Assembly: GCF_032337135.1 (NCBI RefSeq)
Contig: NZ_JAVXZZ010000001.1
Span: forward strand, 1,612,001-1,676,000
Reading direction: 5' to 3'
Length of the DNA stretch: 64,000 bases
From: Allorhodoferax sp032337135
GTDB lineage: Bacteria > Pseudomonadota > Gammaproteobacteria > Burkholderiales > Burkholderiaceae_C
The notes under the pieces are model-generated. The model had not been told where the DNA came from. It made no database searches and saw nothing but the letters and a program-made list of their open reading frames with translations. The first letter of the stretch is position 1. Every line of letters begins with the position of its first letter. A program made the translations under genes and the position numbers. Below are positions 36,469-44,984 of this stretch, piece by piece.

Positions 36469-37413
36469 ATGGAGCGGCAAGCAGCGGTCGTGGTCATCGG
36501 GGGGGCGAGCCTCGACATCGTGGCGTCCACCGAGGCACCCCTGGTCCTGTCGGACTCCAACCCGGGCCACGTGCAATGTGCCGCGGGTGGGGTGGGGCGC
36601 AATGTGGCCCACAATCTGGCGCGCCTGGGCCACGCACCGGCGCTGGTCACCGTGCTGGGGATGGATGCCTTTGCCCAGACGGTGCTGGAAGCCACCCGCG
36701 CCGCAGGCGTCGACACGCGCTGGTGCCTGCAGCTGCCCGGCGAACGCACCGCCACCTACCTGAGCCTGCACGGCGTGGACGGTGACATGGCGGTGGCCAT
36801 CAACGACATGGCTATCCTGCAGCGGCTCGATGCCACCGTGCTGGCGCCGCTGCGTCCTCAGTTGCAGACCGCCCGTTGCCTGGTGCTGGACTGCAATCTG
36901 CACGCCGCCGCGCTGGAGTGCCTGCTCGACGAGCCCGTGGGACCGCCGGTGCTGGTGGACGCGGTCTCTGCCATCAAATGCCCGCGCCTGAAGCCTTGGC
37001 TGGACCGCATCCACACCCTCAAGGCCAATGCGCTGGAAGCCGCCGCGCTGACCGGCGTAGCGGTGCAGTCGGTCGACGACGCACAGGCCGCCGCACGCGT
37101 CCTGCACGCCCAGGGCGTGGCCCAGGTGGTGCTGAGCCTGGGGGCGCAAGGCGTGCTGTGGAGCACAGGCGATGGTGAAGCCGGGTTCTGCCCCGCCCGA
37201 GCGGTACCGGTGGTCAACACCAGCGGCGCCGGCGACGCGCTGCTGGCAGGCCTGGTGCATGGCCAGTTGCAGGGCTGGCCCCTGGCGCAGGCCGTGCCCT
37301 GGGCCATGGCCTGTGCCGAGATCACCTTGCAAAGCCCGGTGGCCAATGCGCCGGAGCTGTCGCTGGCGGCCGTGGAGCGCCAGTGCGCCATGGCACACTC
37401 CCCCTCCCGCTGA
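36469..37413 (+). CDS. psuK: Pseudouridine kinase (PfkB family)
   Basis: A 314-residue ribokinase-fold kinase. It has the two-glycine N-terminal motif VVVIGGASLDI, AAGGVGRNVAHNLARLG, and the C-terminal DTSGAGDALLAG equivalent (NTSGAGDALLAGL) holding the catalytic Asp. PsuK phosphorylates pseudouridine to pseudouridine 5'-phosphate, which the adjacent psuG product cleaves to uracil and ribose 5-phosphate. Assignment as PsuK rather than a sugar kinase rests on psuG being next in line. Confidence 0.9.
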   Translation: MERQAAVVVIGGASLDIVASTEAPLVLSDSNPGHVQCAAGGVGRNVAHNLARLGHAPALVTVLGMDAFAQTVLEATRAAGVDTRWCLQLPGERTATYLSLHGVDGDMAVAINDMAILQRLDATVLAPLRPQLQTARCLVLDCNLHAAALECLLDEPVGPPVLVDAVSAIKCPRLKPWLDRIHTLKANALEAAALTGVAVQSVDDAQAAARVLHAQGVAQVVLSLGAQGVLWSTGDGEAGFCPARAVPVVNTSGAGDALLAGLVHGQLQGWPLAQAVPWAMACAEITLQSPVANAPELSLAAVERQCAMAHSPSR

Positions 37414-37438
37414 TCCACTGCTCGCCCAAGGCCCTGCC

Positions 37439-38359
37439 ATGACCACTCCCTATCTCGACATCGCTCCCGAAGTGCAGGCCGCGCTGCAGTCTGGCCAACC
37501 CGTGGTGGCGCTCGAATCGACCATCATTTCCCACGGCATGCCCTACCCGCAGAACGTGGCCACGGCCTTGCAGGTGGAAGCCGAGGTGCGCGCAGCCGGG
37601 GCCGTGCCCGCCACCATCGCCATCCTGGGCGGTCGCCTGAAGGCGGGCCTGAGCCATGCCGAGATCGAAGCCCTGGGCAAGGCGGGACGCGAGGTGGTGA
37701 AGGTGAGCCGGCGCGACATTCCCTTCATGGTGGCGCAGGGCCGCATGGGGGCCACCACCGTGGCCTCCACCATGGTCATTGCGGACATGGCGGGTATCCG
37801 CGTGTTTGCCACCGGCGGCATCGGCGGCGTCCACCGGGGCGCACAGCAAAGCTTTGACGTCTCGGCCGACCTGCAGGAGCTGGCGCAGACCCCCGTAGCC
37901 GTGGTCTGTGCCGGTGCCAAGAGCATCCTGGACCTGGGGCTCACGCTGGAGTACCTGGAGACGCATGGCGTGCCGGTGGTCGGCTACCAGACCGAGTGGC
38001 TGCCGGCCTTCTTCACGCGCGAGAGTGCCTTCAAGGTGGACTACCGCCTCGACACACCGGCTGAGATTGCCCGCGTGCTGCACGCCAAGTGGGCCATGGC
38101 CCTGCGCGGCGGCATGGTCATCGCCAACCCCATCCCGCACGAATACGCCATGCCACGGGACGCGATCGACGCCGCTGTGGAGCAGGCGCTGCTGGAGGCC
38201 CAGCAGCAGCGCATTGGCGGCAAGGAGTCCACCCCCTTCCTGCTGGCGCGCGTGTGCGAACTGACCGGCGGCGACAGCCTGGCTGCGAACATCCAACTGG
38301 TGCGCAACAACGCCCGCTTGGCCAGCGCGGTGGCGCGGGAGCTGCTGGCGCTGAAGTAG
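37439..38359 (+). CDS. psuG: Pseudouridine-5'-phosphate glycosidase
   Basis: The ATG at 37439 gives 306 residues, the standard length. Family motifs: VALESTIISHGMPYPQN, ILGGRLKAGL, KVSRRDIPFMVAQG, TTVASTMVIADMAGI, FATGGIGGVHRGAQ, CAGAKSILDL and ANPIPHEYAMP. It breaks the C-C glycosidic bond of pseudouridine 5'-phosphate. It starts 25 bp after psuK. Confidence 0.95.
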   Translation: MTTPYLDIAPEVQAALQSGQPVVALESTIISHGMPYPQNVATALQVEAEVRAAGAVPATIAILGGRLKAGLSHAEIEALGKAGREVVKVSRRDIPFMVAQGRMGATTVASTMVIADMAGIRVFATGGIGGVHRGAQQSFDVSADLQELAQTPVAVVCAGAKSILDLGLTLEYLETHGVPVVGYQTEWLPAFFTRESAFKVDYRLDTPAEIARVLHAKWAMALRGGMVIANPIPHEYAMPRDAIDAAVEQALLEAQQQRIGGKESTPFLLARVCELTGGDSLAANIQLVRNNARLASAVARELLALK

Positions 38360-38415
38360 CGATGTGTTGTGGCTACGATAGAGACCATTGCTCGAGCACG
38401 AGAGAAGGAGATCCC

Positions 38416-38835
38416 ATGAATCAGGAAGACATTCGCTGGAAGCAACGTTTCAGTAACTTCCAGCGTGCGTTTTTGCTGTTGCGCGAAATGCGCGAACGTG
38501 AAGTGAAGTCCTTCTCCCAGCTGGAAAAGGAAGGGGCTATCCAGCGATTTGAATTCGCTTTCGAGTTGGCCTGGAAGGTGTTGAAGGACTACCTGGAGGC
38601 TGAGGGCGTCCAATTGGAAAGCAATACGCCGCGCCAGGTGATCAAGCAGGCCTTTGCGGCGGGCTTGTTGCCAGACGCACAGACCTGGATAGACATCATG
38701 CTGCTGCGCAACAAACTCTCCCACACCTACGACCAACAGGTGTTTGAACAGGCCTTGCACACCATCCGCGACGAGTACTTCCCCGCCTTCGAGCGGCTGT
38801 ACGACGAATTCGTGGTGCGCAGCCTCCAAGCCTAA
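38416..38835 (+). CDS. HepT-like HEPN-domain protein (toxin or substrate-binding subunit)
   Basis: A 139-residue all-helical protein (ATG at 38416 with AAGGAG upstream) of the nucleotidyltransferase-substrate-binding family. Residues 98-105 are RNKLSHTY, an exact RX4HXY motif; in HepT toxins the Arg/His make the RNase site and the Tyr is the AMPylation target. The stop overlaps the start of the nucleotidyltransferase gene (TAATG). A toxin role is inferred from the motif; HI0074-type proteins with the same fold have no proven toxicity. Confidence 0.82.
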   Translation: MNQEDIRWKQRFSNFQRAFLLLREMREREVKSFSQLEKEGAIQRFEFAFELAWKVLKDYLEAEGVQLESNTPRQVIKQAFAAGLLPDAQTWIDIMLLRNKLSHTYDQQVFEQALHTIRDEYFPAFERLYDEFVVRSLQA

Positions 38836-39167
38836 TGGCATCGCCCGAGGGTACCGGACTGTCACAGGCCGATCTGTCGGCCATTCAGGGGGTATTTCGC
38901 CAGTTTCCCTGGTTGCAGGAGGTGCGGCTCTACGGTTCACGGGCCAAGGGCAACTACCGGTCCAACTCTGATGTGGACCTGGCCCTGATGGGCCCGGTGC
39001 CCGCGTTGCAGGCCCAGGCCGTCGCCTTGGCACTAGACGAACTGCCGATGCCCTACCTGTTCGATGTCCAGGCCTATGCCGACATTCGGCATGCGCCGCT
39101 ACGCGAGCACATCGATCGGGTCGGTTTGGTGCTGTACCGCGCCAGCGAGGAAGGAACAGCTCGCTAA
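38835..39167 (+). CDS. MntA-like minimal nucleotidyltransferase (antitoxin)
   Basis: A 110-residue minimal nucleotidyltransferase. GSRAKG (34-39) and the aspartates D46 and D48 in SDVDL fit GSX10DXD exactly, so it should be catalytically competent. In HepT-MntA modules this enzyme silences the toxin by adding AMP to the HEPN tyrosine. Co-translation with the HEPN gene supports such a module. Confidence 0.85.
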   Translation: MASPEGTGLSQADLSAIQGVFRQFPWLQEVRLYGSRAKGNYRSNSDVDLALMGPVPALQAQAVALALDELPMPYLFDVQAYADIRHAPLREHIDRVGLVLYRASEEGTAR

Positions 39168-39200
39168 GCCTGCCACTGTCCGGGCGCACCAGAGTCTAGG

Positions 39201-39260
39201 GCGCTATGAAAATGGTAGCATATTGCGCAATATCTACCATGGCTATAGCCCTATTGGATG
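39201..39260 (+). repeat. Dispersed repeat copy at the 3' end of kce
   Basis: GCGCTATGAAAATGGTAGC, ATATTGCGCAATATCTACC, then ATGGCTATAGCCCTATTGGATG. It overlaps the last codons and stop of kce (39251-39260), so the repeat defines the C-terminal residues of that protein. Confidence 0.65.
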
Positions 39261-40063
39261 CCCAAGAGCTGCCGCGCTTGGGTGGGCGTGGCCACTGGGC
39301 GGTCGAGCTCGGCCGCGAGCCGTGCGATGCGTGCCACCAGCTGGGCGTTGCTGCTGGCGAGTTCGCCCTTGCGGTAGTACACGTTGTCCTCGAAGCCCAC
39401 GCGCACGTGGCCGCCGAGCACGATGGCCTGCACCGCTAGCGGCAGTTGGGCCGCGCCAATGCCGGCCACGGTCCACGTCGCACCCTCGGGCAGTTCGCCC
39501 AGCAGGTACATCAGTGCCTGCGGCGTACCCGGCATGGCGCCGGGTACGCCCAGCACCAGGTCGAAGTGCGCCGGGGCGTCGAGCAGGCCCTTGGCCAGCC
39601 AGCGCTTGGCGGTGTGCAGCATGCCGCTGTCAAAGATTTCCAGCTCGGCCTTCACACCCTGGGCGCGGATTTCGCGCGCAAACACTTCCATGTCGGCCGG
39701 GTGGTTCATGAACACGTCGCCACCGAAGTTCACCGAGCCCATGGACAGCGTGGCCATCTCGGGCTTGAGCGTCACCGGCGCCAGGCGTTCCTGCGGTGTC
39801 ATGCCTACGGCGCCGCCGGTGCTCACCTGCACGATCACGTCGCAGCGCTTCTTGACCTCGGCAATGATGCTGCGGTAGACCTCCTTGTCCTGCGTCGGGG
39901 TGCCGTCGGCCAGGCGGCCGTGCACATGGACGATGCTGGCACCTGCTGCAGCGCATTCGGCCGCAGCCACGCCAATCTCTTCGGGCGTGATCGGCAAGGC
40001 CGGTTGCTGTGCGCGCGTGACCTCGGCACCGGTCAGGGCGGCGGTGATGATCAGGGGTGTCAT
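39251..40063 (-). CDS. kce: 3-keto-5-aminohexanoate cleavage enzyme (BKACE family)
   Basis: A 270-residue BKACE enzyme from the ATG at 40063 (GAGGAA upstream). Zinc-site features ITAALTGAE and IVHVHGR, the E-rich FARNIR-type region (EVFAREIRAQGVKAELEIFDSG) and VGFEDNVYYRKGELA are present. KCE condenses 3-keto-5-aminohexanoate with acetyl-CoA to 3-aminobutyryl-CoA and acetoacetate in lysine degradation. It is the last gene of the kam operon. Confidence 0.92.
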   Translation of the reverse strand: MTPLIITAALTGAEVTRAQQPALPITPEEIGVAAAECAAAGASIVHVHGRLADGTPTQDKEVYRSIIAEVKKRCDVIVQVSTGGAVGMTPQERLAPVTLKPEMATLSMGSVNFGGDVFMNHPADMEVFAREIRAQGVKAELEIFDSGMLHTAKRWLAKGLLDAPAHFDLVLGVPGAMPGTPQALMYLLGELPEGATWTVAGIGAAQLPLAVQAIVLGGHVRVGFEDNVYYRKGELASSNAQLVARIARLAAELDRPVATPTQARQLLGIQ

Positions 40064-40073
40064 GGCCAATTCC

Positions 40074-40493
40074 TCAGCGTGCCTGGGACAGCGCTCCGCG
40101 CTGGCATTCGGCCGGCACCACGCAAGTGCCGCTGGCGCGGCACACCACCACCGGTGGGTCCAGCACGTCGCAGGCAGAAGGCTGGCCGGAGATGTAGGCA
40201 GCGGTGATGACCTTGCGCGCCTCGAAGGTCATGGCGCGCGAGGTCTTGCCGAGGCGGGTGATGGTGCCCACGGCCTCGATGTAGTCGCCGGCGCGCACCG
40301 GGGCCAGGAACTCGACCTTGTCGTAAGCCACGAACAGGCCCTCGTCGCCGTCGCTGCGGATCAGCAGTTCGGTGGCGACGTCGCCAAACAGTTGCAGCAT
40401 CTTGGCGCCGTCCACCAGGTCGCCGGCGTAGTGGGCGTCGTGCGATCCCATGCGCAGGCGGATCATGCTGGTGATGGAAGTGGTCTCGGTCAT
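40074..40493 (-). CDS. kal: 3-aminobutyryl-CoA ammonia-lyase
   Basis: A 139-residue hot-dog-fold protein from the ATG at 40493. HYAGDLVDGAKMLQLFGDVATELLIRSDGDEGLFVAYDKVEF is typical of Kal, with the helix packed by strands VRAGDYIEAVGTI. The C-terminus is cysteine-rich (CDVLDPPVVVC..CVVPAEC). It eliminates ammonia from 3-aminobutyryl-CoA to give crotonyl-CoA. It starts 10 bp after kamE on the minus strand. Confidence 0.9.
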   Translation of the reverse strand: MTETTSITSMIRLRMGSHDAHYAGDLVDGAKMLQLFGDVATELLIRSDGDEGLFVAYDKVEFLAPVRAGDYIEAVGTITRLGKTSRAMTFEARKVITAAYISGQPSACDVLDPPVVVCRASGTCVVPAECQRGALSQAR

Positions 40494-40503
40494 GGTGTAT
40501 TCC

Positions 40504-41274
40504 TTAAGCAGCTTTGCGCTTGATCCATTCATCGATGGCAAACGAGGCCACGTTCTCGGCGTAGCTGCCGGGGCCGAAGCCCGCGTCATAGCCCAGTTCC
40601 TTGGCCAGTTCGTGGCTGATGCGCGGGCCACCCACCACCAGGATCACGCGTTCGCGCAGGCCTTCGGCTTCGAGCAGGTCTGACAGGCGCGTGAGGTTGT
40701 CGAGGTGGATGTTCTTCTGCGTCACCACCTGCGACACCAGGATCACGTCGGCCTTCTCCTCGATGGCGCGAGCCACCAGGTCCTCCGAGTCCACCTGCGC
40801 GCCCATGTTGATGGCACGCACCTCGTGGTAGCTCTCCAGGCCCTTGTGGCCGTTGAAGCCCTTCATGTTCATGATGGCGTCGATGCCCACGGTGTGCGCA
40901 TCGGTCTCGATGCAGGCCCCCACCACCACCATCTTGCGGCCCATCGACTCGGCAATCTTGGCATTGATGGCGTCCTTGTCCAGTACCTCGAATTCGGGTT
41001 TGGCGACCTTGATGCGCGCCATGTCCACGCGGTGCTTGCACTGGCCGTAGACGACGTAGAAGGAAAAGCCTTGGCCCATGTCCTCGCTGTGCACGACCGA
41101 GGGTTCTTCCAGGCCCATCTGGAGCGCCATCTGGCGCGCGGCCTCCTTGCTGTTCTCGTCCAGCGCCACGGGCAGCGTAAAGGACAGCTGTACTCGTCCG
41201 TCGTCATGGGTATCGCCGTAGGGCTTGACCCAGCGCGGCGTGTGTTCTTCGTGGTGGAGGTCGTGAGTGCTCAT
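40504..41274 (-). CDS. kamE: Lysine 5,6-aminomutase beta subunit (B12-binding)
   Basis: A 256-residue small subunit. The base-off cobalamin motif D125-A-H127-T-V-G130 is intact, followed by FNGHKGLE in which Lys144 corresponds to the PLP-binding lysine known from the clostridial enzyme, and a later VSQV..GGPRISHELAKELGYDAGFGPG tail loop. It forms with KamD the adenosylcobalamin/PLP enzyme that converts beta-lysine to 3,5-diaminohexanoate. The start overlaps the kamD stop by 4 bp. Confidence 0.95.
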   Translation of the reverse strand: MSTHDLHHEEHTPRWVKPYGDTHDDGRVQLSFTLPVALDENSKEAARQMALQMGLEEPSVVHSEDMGQGFSFYVVYGQCKHRVDMARIKVAKPEFEVLDKDAINAKIAESMGRKMVVVGACIETDAHTVGIDAIMNMKGFNGHKGLESYHEVRAINMGAQVDSEDLVARAIEEKADVILVSQVVTQKNIHLDNLTRLSDLLEAEGLRERVILVVGGPRISHELAKELGYDAGFGPGSYAENVASFAIDEWIKRKAA

Positions 41275-42833
41275 GCTGCAGCTCCTTGCGCGCCTTGGGG
41301 CAACATCAATTCAGGGAAAGGGTTGTAGTAGTCGGCGTCCTTGTCGAGCACGCCGTCCAGGCCCTTGCCGCCGGTCAGCGTGCGCGAGATGTCGGCAAAG
41401 GTGCCCTTAGCGATGGCGGCGGGCAAGCCGGTGCGCTCGATCTCGGCCAGGATGTCCACCGTTTCCTGCAGCACCTGCTGCGCGCGGCGCTCGATCTGGC
41501 CGCCCGGTGTGAACTGGATCTCGGCGTGCAGGTCGCGCATGGTGCTGAACACGTACTTGGCGTTCTGCACCGACAGGAATCGGTCCTGGATGAAGGGGGT
41601 GTGGATGGCTTCGGTCATCATGCCCAGCAGGTGGATGTTCTGCTGCGTCAGCACCGACACGGTGTTGAACAGTGCGTCCTGCACATGGCCCTTGAAGATG
41701 TTGCCGGTCATGAACTTGGTGGGTGGCATGTACTTCAGGCTGGCCTGTGGGAACACCTGGCGCACCAGCTGGGCGTGGGCCAGTTCCCACAGGAAGCCGT
41801 TTTCCAGCTCGGGGTTGATCTCAAACGCATGGCCCAGACCCATCTGTTCGGGCTGCAGGCCCGACAGGTAGGCGAACTGCTCGTTGATGAGTTGTGAGGC
41901 CAGCACGGTGTGGGCGGCTTCCACCGCATCGGCGGTGGTGAGGTAGTTGTCTTCGCCGGTGTTGATGATGATGCCGGCATAGGCATTGACCATGCGCGAG
42001 AAGAACTGGTCCACGAAGGTGCGCTGCATGTTGATGTCGCGGAAGATGATGCCGTACATCGAATCGTTGAGCATCATGTCCAGGCGCTCCATCGCGCCCA
42101 TGGCAGCGATCTCGGGCATGCACAGGCCCGAGCAGTAGTTGGTCAGGCGGATGTAGCGGCCGATCTTCTGTCCCACCTCGTCGAGTGCTGCGCGCATGAG
42201 CTTGAAGTTCTCCTGCGTGGCATAGGTGCCGCCGAAGCCTTCGGTGGTGGCACCGAAGGGCACGTAGTCCAGCAGGCTCTGGCCGGTGGAGCGGATCACG
42301 GCAATGATGTCGGCACCCTGCTCGGCGGCTGCGCGGGCCTGCTTGATGTCCTCATAGATGTTGCCCGTGGCCACAATCAGGTACAGCCAGGGTGCCTTGC
42401 CTTCACCCAGGGTCTGCAGGTAGTGGTCGCGCTGGGCGCGGTTGCCTGCAATGCGCTCGCACATGGTCTTTGCCAGGGCCTTGGCGTGTGCGCGAGCGGC
42501 TTCGAGGTCCGCGGGGCGCTCCAGCACCAGCGTGCCCTTAGCCACACGTTCGGCCACGGTCTGGGCGGTGAGTCCATGCTGCGACATGGTAGCGGCCAGC
42601 ACGGGAGCGGCGCCCAGGCCCAGCAGGCCCTGTTCGCGCAGGTGGTCTACCAGGCGGTTCGGCAGCGGAATCTGGTTTTCGTCCACACCGTCCACACCCA
42701 GCAGGCGCACGGTGGCGCGCTCCACGGTGGTGGTGGTGCGCCGGTTCATGGTGTCGAACACCTGGCGCGCGATGGCGCGGGCGCTGGTGCGGGCGCGGTC
42801 AATCTGGGCGGCGTCGAGTTGAAGTTGTGCCAT
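41271..42833 (-). CDS. kamD: Lysine 5,6-aminomutase alpha subunit
   Basis: A 520-residue TIM-barrel large subunit, with GEGKAPWLYLIVATGNIYEDIKQ, VIRSTGQSLLDYVPFGATTEGFGGT, NYCSGLCMPEIAAMGAMERLDMMLNDSMYGIIFRDINM and GEDNYLTTADAVEAAHTVLASQ blocks typical of KamD. The complex moves the epsilon-amino group of beta-lysine (or lysine) from C6 to C5. It is preceded by a P-loop protein gene and followed immediately by kamE. Confidence 0.95.
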   Translation of the reverse strand: MAQLQLDAAQIDRARTSARAIARQVFDTMNRRTTTTVERATVRLLGVDGVDENQIPLPNRLVDHLREQGLLGLGAAPVLAATMSQHGLTAQTVAERVAKGTLVLERPADLEAARAHAKALAKTMCERIAGNRAQRDHYLQTLGEGKAPWLYLIVATGNIYEDIKQARAAAEQGADIIAVIRSTGQSLLDYVPFGATTEGFGGTYATQENFKLMRAALDEVGQKIGRYIRLTNYCSGLCMPEIAAMGAMERLDMMLNDSMYGIIFRDINMQRTFVDQFFSRMVNAYAGIIINTGEDNYLTTADAVEAAHTVLASQLINEQFAYLSGLQPEQMGLGHAFEINPELENGFLWELAHAQLVRQVFPQASLKYMPPTKFMTGNIFKGHVQDALFNTVSVLTQQNIHLLGMMTEAIHTPFIQDRFLSVQNAKYVFSTMRDLHAEIQFTPGGQIERRAQQVLQETVDILAEIERTGLPAAIAKGTFADISRTLTGGKGLDGVLDKDADYYNPFPELMLPQGAQGAAA

Positions 42834-42850
42834 GGTGTATTCAGTCGCAA

Positions 42851-43939
42851 TCAGGGTTGGAGCAGCACGTCGCTGACCACGTGCTCGGGCCAGGCGCTGC
42901 GCGCCTCGGCCAGGAACTCGTGGGCGTCAAAGCTGCCACCGAACGGGGAAAAGGGGTTCAGGGTGATGCCGGCCATGCGGATGGCACGCAGCGCGCACAC
43001 ATGGCCGCCCTGGCGTTCGAACTGCGCCAGGTCCACGGCATCGATGAAGAGCTTGGTGCCGTCGGCCACTACCAGGGTCAGTCCTGGGTGGGCTTGCAGC
43101 AGTGTTGATAGGGCCATCCACAGGCGCCGTGCCACGGCCCCGGACACCGCGATGGTGCGCACGGGCGTACCCATGAGCTGCAGCAGGCGCGGCGCGGCGT
43201 TGAGCGTGGCCACCGCCTCTATCCACAAGGGGTGGCCCTCGGCATCCCAGGCACCCACGCCGCCGCAGTCGAAGGCTGGTGCTACTTGCGTGGCCAGTGC
43301 CTCGTCGGCTTGTGCGATGCCCAGAATGGCCAGGCGATCGCGCGTCTTGCGCAGCACGTCCTGCACGCCACCGCCGATGGCCGCGCCTGTGGCCAGCACC
43401 ACCCCGTCGGCAATGGCCGGGGAGGCATGGTGGCTGCGACCCAGCGCACCGTCGAGCAGCACCAGTTCGGCCCCGCACTGGCGCAGCAGGGCAATCACGC
43501 GGTGCTGGTCGTGGCTGCGCGAGGCACCGGCCACTTCCATCTCACCGCCGTCCAGGGCCTTGACCAGAACGACCTCGCCCATCGGGCTTTCGATGCCGGT
43601 GCCGCCCAGCAGCCGCGTGCGCACCTTGGCACGCAACAGCGTGTCGCGCGCGGTGGCCACCAGGCAACCGGGCGTGACCATGACCGGGGGTTTGGGGATG
43701 GAGAACACCTGGTCGCGCTCCTCACCGTCTCGGCCGATGGAAGTCAGGCCCACGGCCACATGGGCCTGGTGCGCCTGTGCCAGCAGGTGGTTCAGCGATA
43801 CCGTCTTGCCGGTGTTCTTGGTCATGCCCATGACGGCCACGGTGCGCAGCTGCAGCGCCTGCACGCTGGCCCACAGCGGGCTGGGGCGGACGGCAGGGGG
43901 TGTTGGGCGGGTAGGGGCCAGCATGGCGGTGTGGCTCAC
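42851..43939 (-). CDS. P-loop protein, candidate lysine 5,6-aminomutase reactivase (KamB-like)
   Basis: A 362-residue protein starting at a GTG that overlaps the kdd stop by 2 bp (GTGTGA). A P-loop-like MGMTKNTGKTVSLNHLL lies near residue 38, then TSIGRDGEERDQVFSIPKPPV and a Gly/Ala-rich VLLDGALGRSHHASPAIADGVVLATGAA. In known lysine-fermentation clusters, genes between kdd and kamD (kamB, kamC) are proposed to reactivate the cobalamin enzyme; position and nucleotide-binding motif fit KamB. No separate MutS-like kamC is seen. The function is inferred mainly from context. Confidence 0.65.
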   Translation of the reverse strand: MSHTAMLAPTRPTPPAVRPSPLWASVQALQLRTVAVMGMTKNTGKTVSLNHLLAQAHQAHVAVGLTSIGRDGEERDQVFSIPKPPVMVTPGCLVATARDTLLRAKVRTRLLGGTGIESPMGEVVLVKALDGGEMEVAGASRSHDQHRVIALLRQCGAELVLLDGALGRSHHASPAIADGVVLATGAAIGGGVQDVLRKTRDRLAILGIAQADEALATQVAPAFDCGGVGAWDAEGHPLWIEAVATLNAAPRLLQLMGTPVRTIAVSGAVARRLWMALSTLLQAHPGLTLVVADGTKLFIDAVDLAQFERQGGHVCALRAIRMAGITLNPFSPFGGSFDAHEFLAEARSAWPEHVVSDVLLQP

Positions 43940-44973
43940 ACGTACAGCGTTTCGAACAGCGTGCGCAACCGCGGCGACTCGCGCAGCAGCTCCAGCGCGT
44001 AGACCGCATGGTCCTTGGCGTAGCCGTTGCCCACGATCATGTCCACGTCCTTGCCCACGCCTTCGGCGCCCAGGGCCGCAGCGGTGAAGCTCGTGGCCAT
44101 GGAGAAGAAGTACACCGTGCCGCGCTGGCGCGTGGCCAGGATGGAGCCCAACTCGGTGTGCTGGATGTTCACGCAGTTGATGACCACGTCGGCCAGGCGG
44201 CCCTGGGTCACGTCTGAGATCGCACGCATCATGGCCACGGCGTCGGTGGCGTCGACCTGCAGGGCGTGGTCTACCCAGCCCAATTCCTGCATGCGTTCAC
44301 AGTCCTTGGCGAAAGGCGACACGCCAATGACGCAGCCCGCGGGGCCTGCGCGCTTGCGCGCCTCGTAGACGCACAGCGTGCCCGACTTGCCGCCACCACC
44401 GACCACCACCACGGTGTCGCCGGGGCGTACCAGGCGGGCGGTCTGGGCCGGGGCACCGGCCACGTCCAGAATGGCCAGCGCCACCTTTTCGGGGATGTCG
44501 GTAGGCAGCTTGGCGTACAGGCCACTCTCGAACAGGATGGCCTGGCCGTCGATCTCCACCTGGTCCTGCGCCAGGTGCAGCGCCTTGATGCGCTCGATCT
44601 TCAGTGGCGTGAGCGAGAGCGAGACCAGGGTGGCGATCTTGTCACCCACCTGCAAATCGGTCTTGCCTTGCAGGGCGGCTCCGATGGCGGCCACGCGGCC
44701 GATGAGCATGCCGCCCGAGCCGGTGACCGGGTTGTGGTGCTTGCCACGCTGGGCCACGATGTCGAGGATGGCCGCTTCAATGCGGGCTGGGTCGTTCTCA
44801 GAGGCCTTCTTGATCTGCGTGAAGCTGGCGGCATCGATGTTCAGGGCATCGACGTCGATCAGGATCTCGTTGTCCCACAGGGACATGGTGTTGTCGATCT
44901 TCCAGGCGGGCTGGGGCAGCACACCTTTCGGTTCGAGAACGCGGTGGGTGCCGTAGGGGCAGCCGTGTTGCAT
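43936..44973 (-). CDS. kdd: L-erythro-3,5-diaminohexanoate dehydrogenase
   Basis: The ATG at 44973 with GGGAG 5 nt upstream gives 345 residues. It is MDR-like: substrate half with HNPVTGSGGMLIGRVAAIG and LVSLSLTPLKIERI, then a Rossmann motif VVVVGGGGKSGTLCVYEARKRAG. It oxidises 3,5-diaminohexanoate to 3-keto-5-aminohexanoate with NAD+. The start follows the kamA stop by 11 bp. Confidence 0.92.
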   Translation of the reverse strand: MQHGCPYGTHRVLEPKGVLPQPAWKIDNTMSLWDNEILIDVDALNIDAASFTQIKKASENDPARIEAAILDIVAQRGKHHNPVTGSGGMLIGRVAAIGAALQGKTDLQVGDKIATLVSLSLTPLKIERIKALHLAQDQVEIDGQAILFESGLYAKLPTDIPEKVALAILDVAGAPAQTARLVRPGDTVVVVGGGGKSGTLCVYEARKRAGPAGCVIGVSPFAKDCERMQELGWVDHALQVDATDAVAMMRAISDVTQGRLADVVINCVNIQHTELGSILATRQRGTVYFFSMATSFTAAALGAEGVGKDVDMIVGNGYAKDHAVYALELLRESPRLRTLFETLYV

Positions 44974-44984
44974 GCTGGCTCCCA

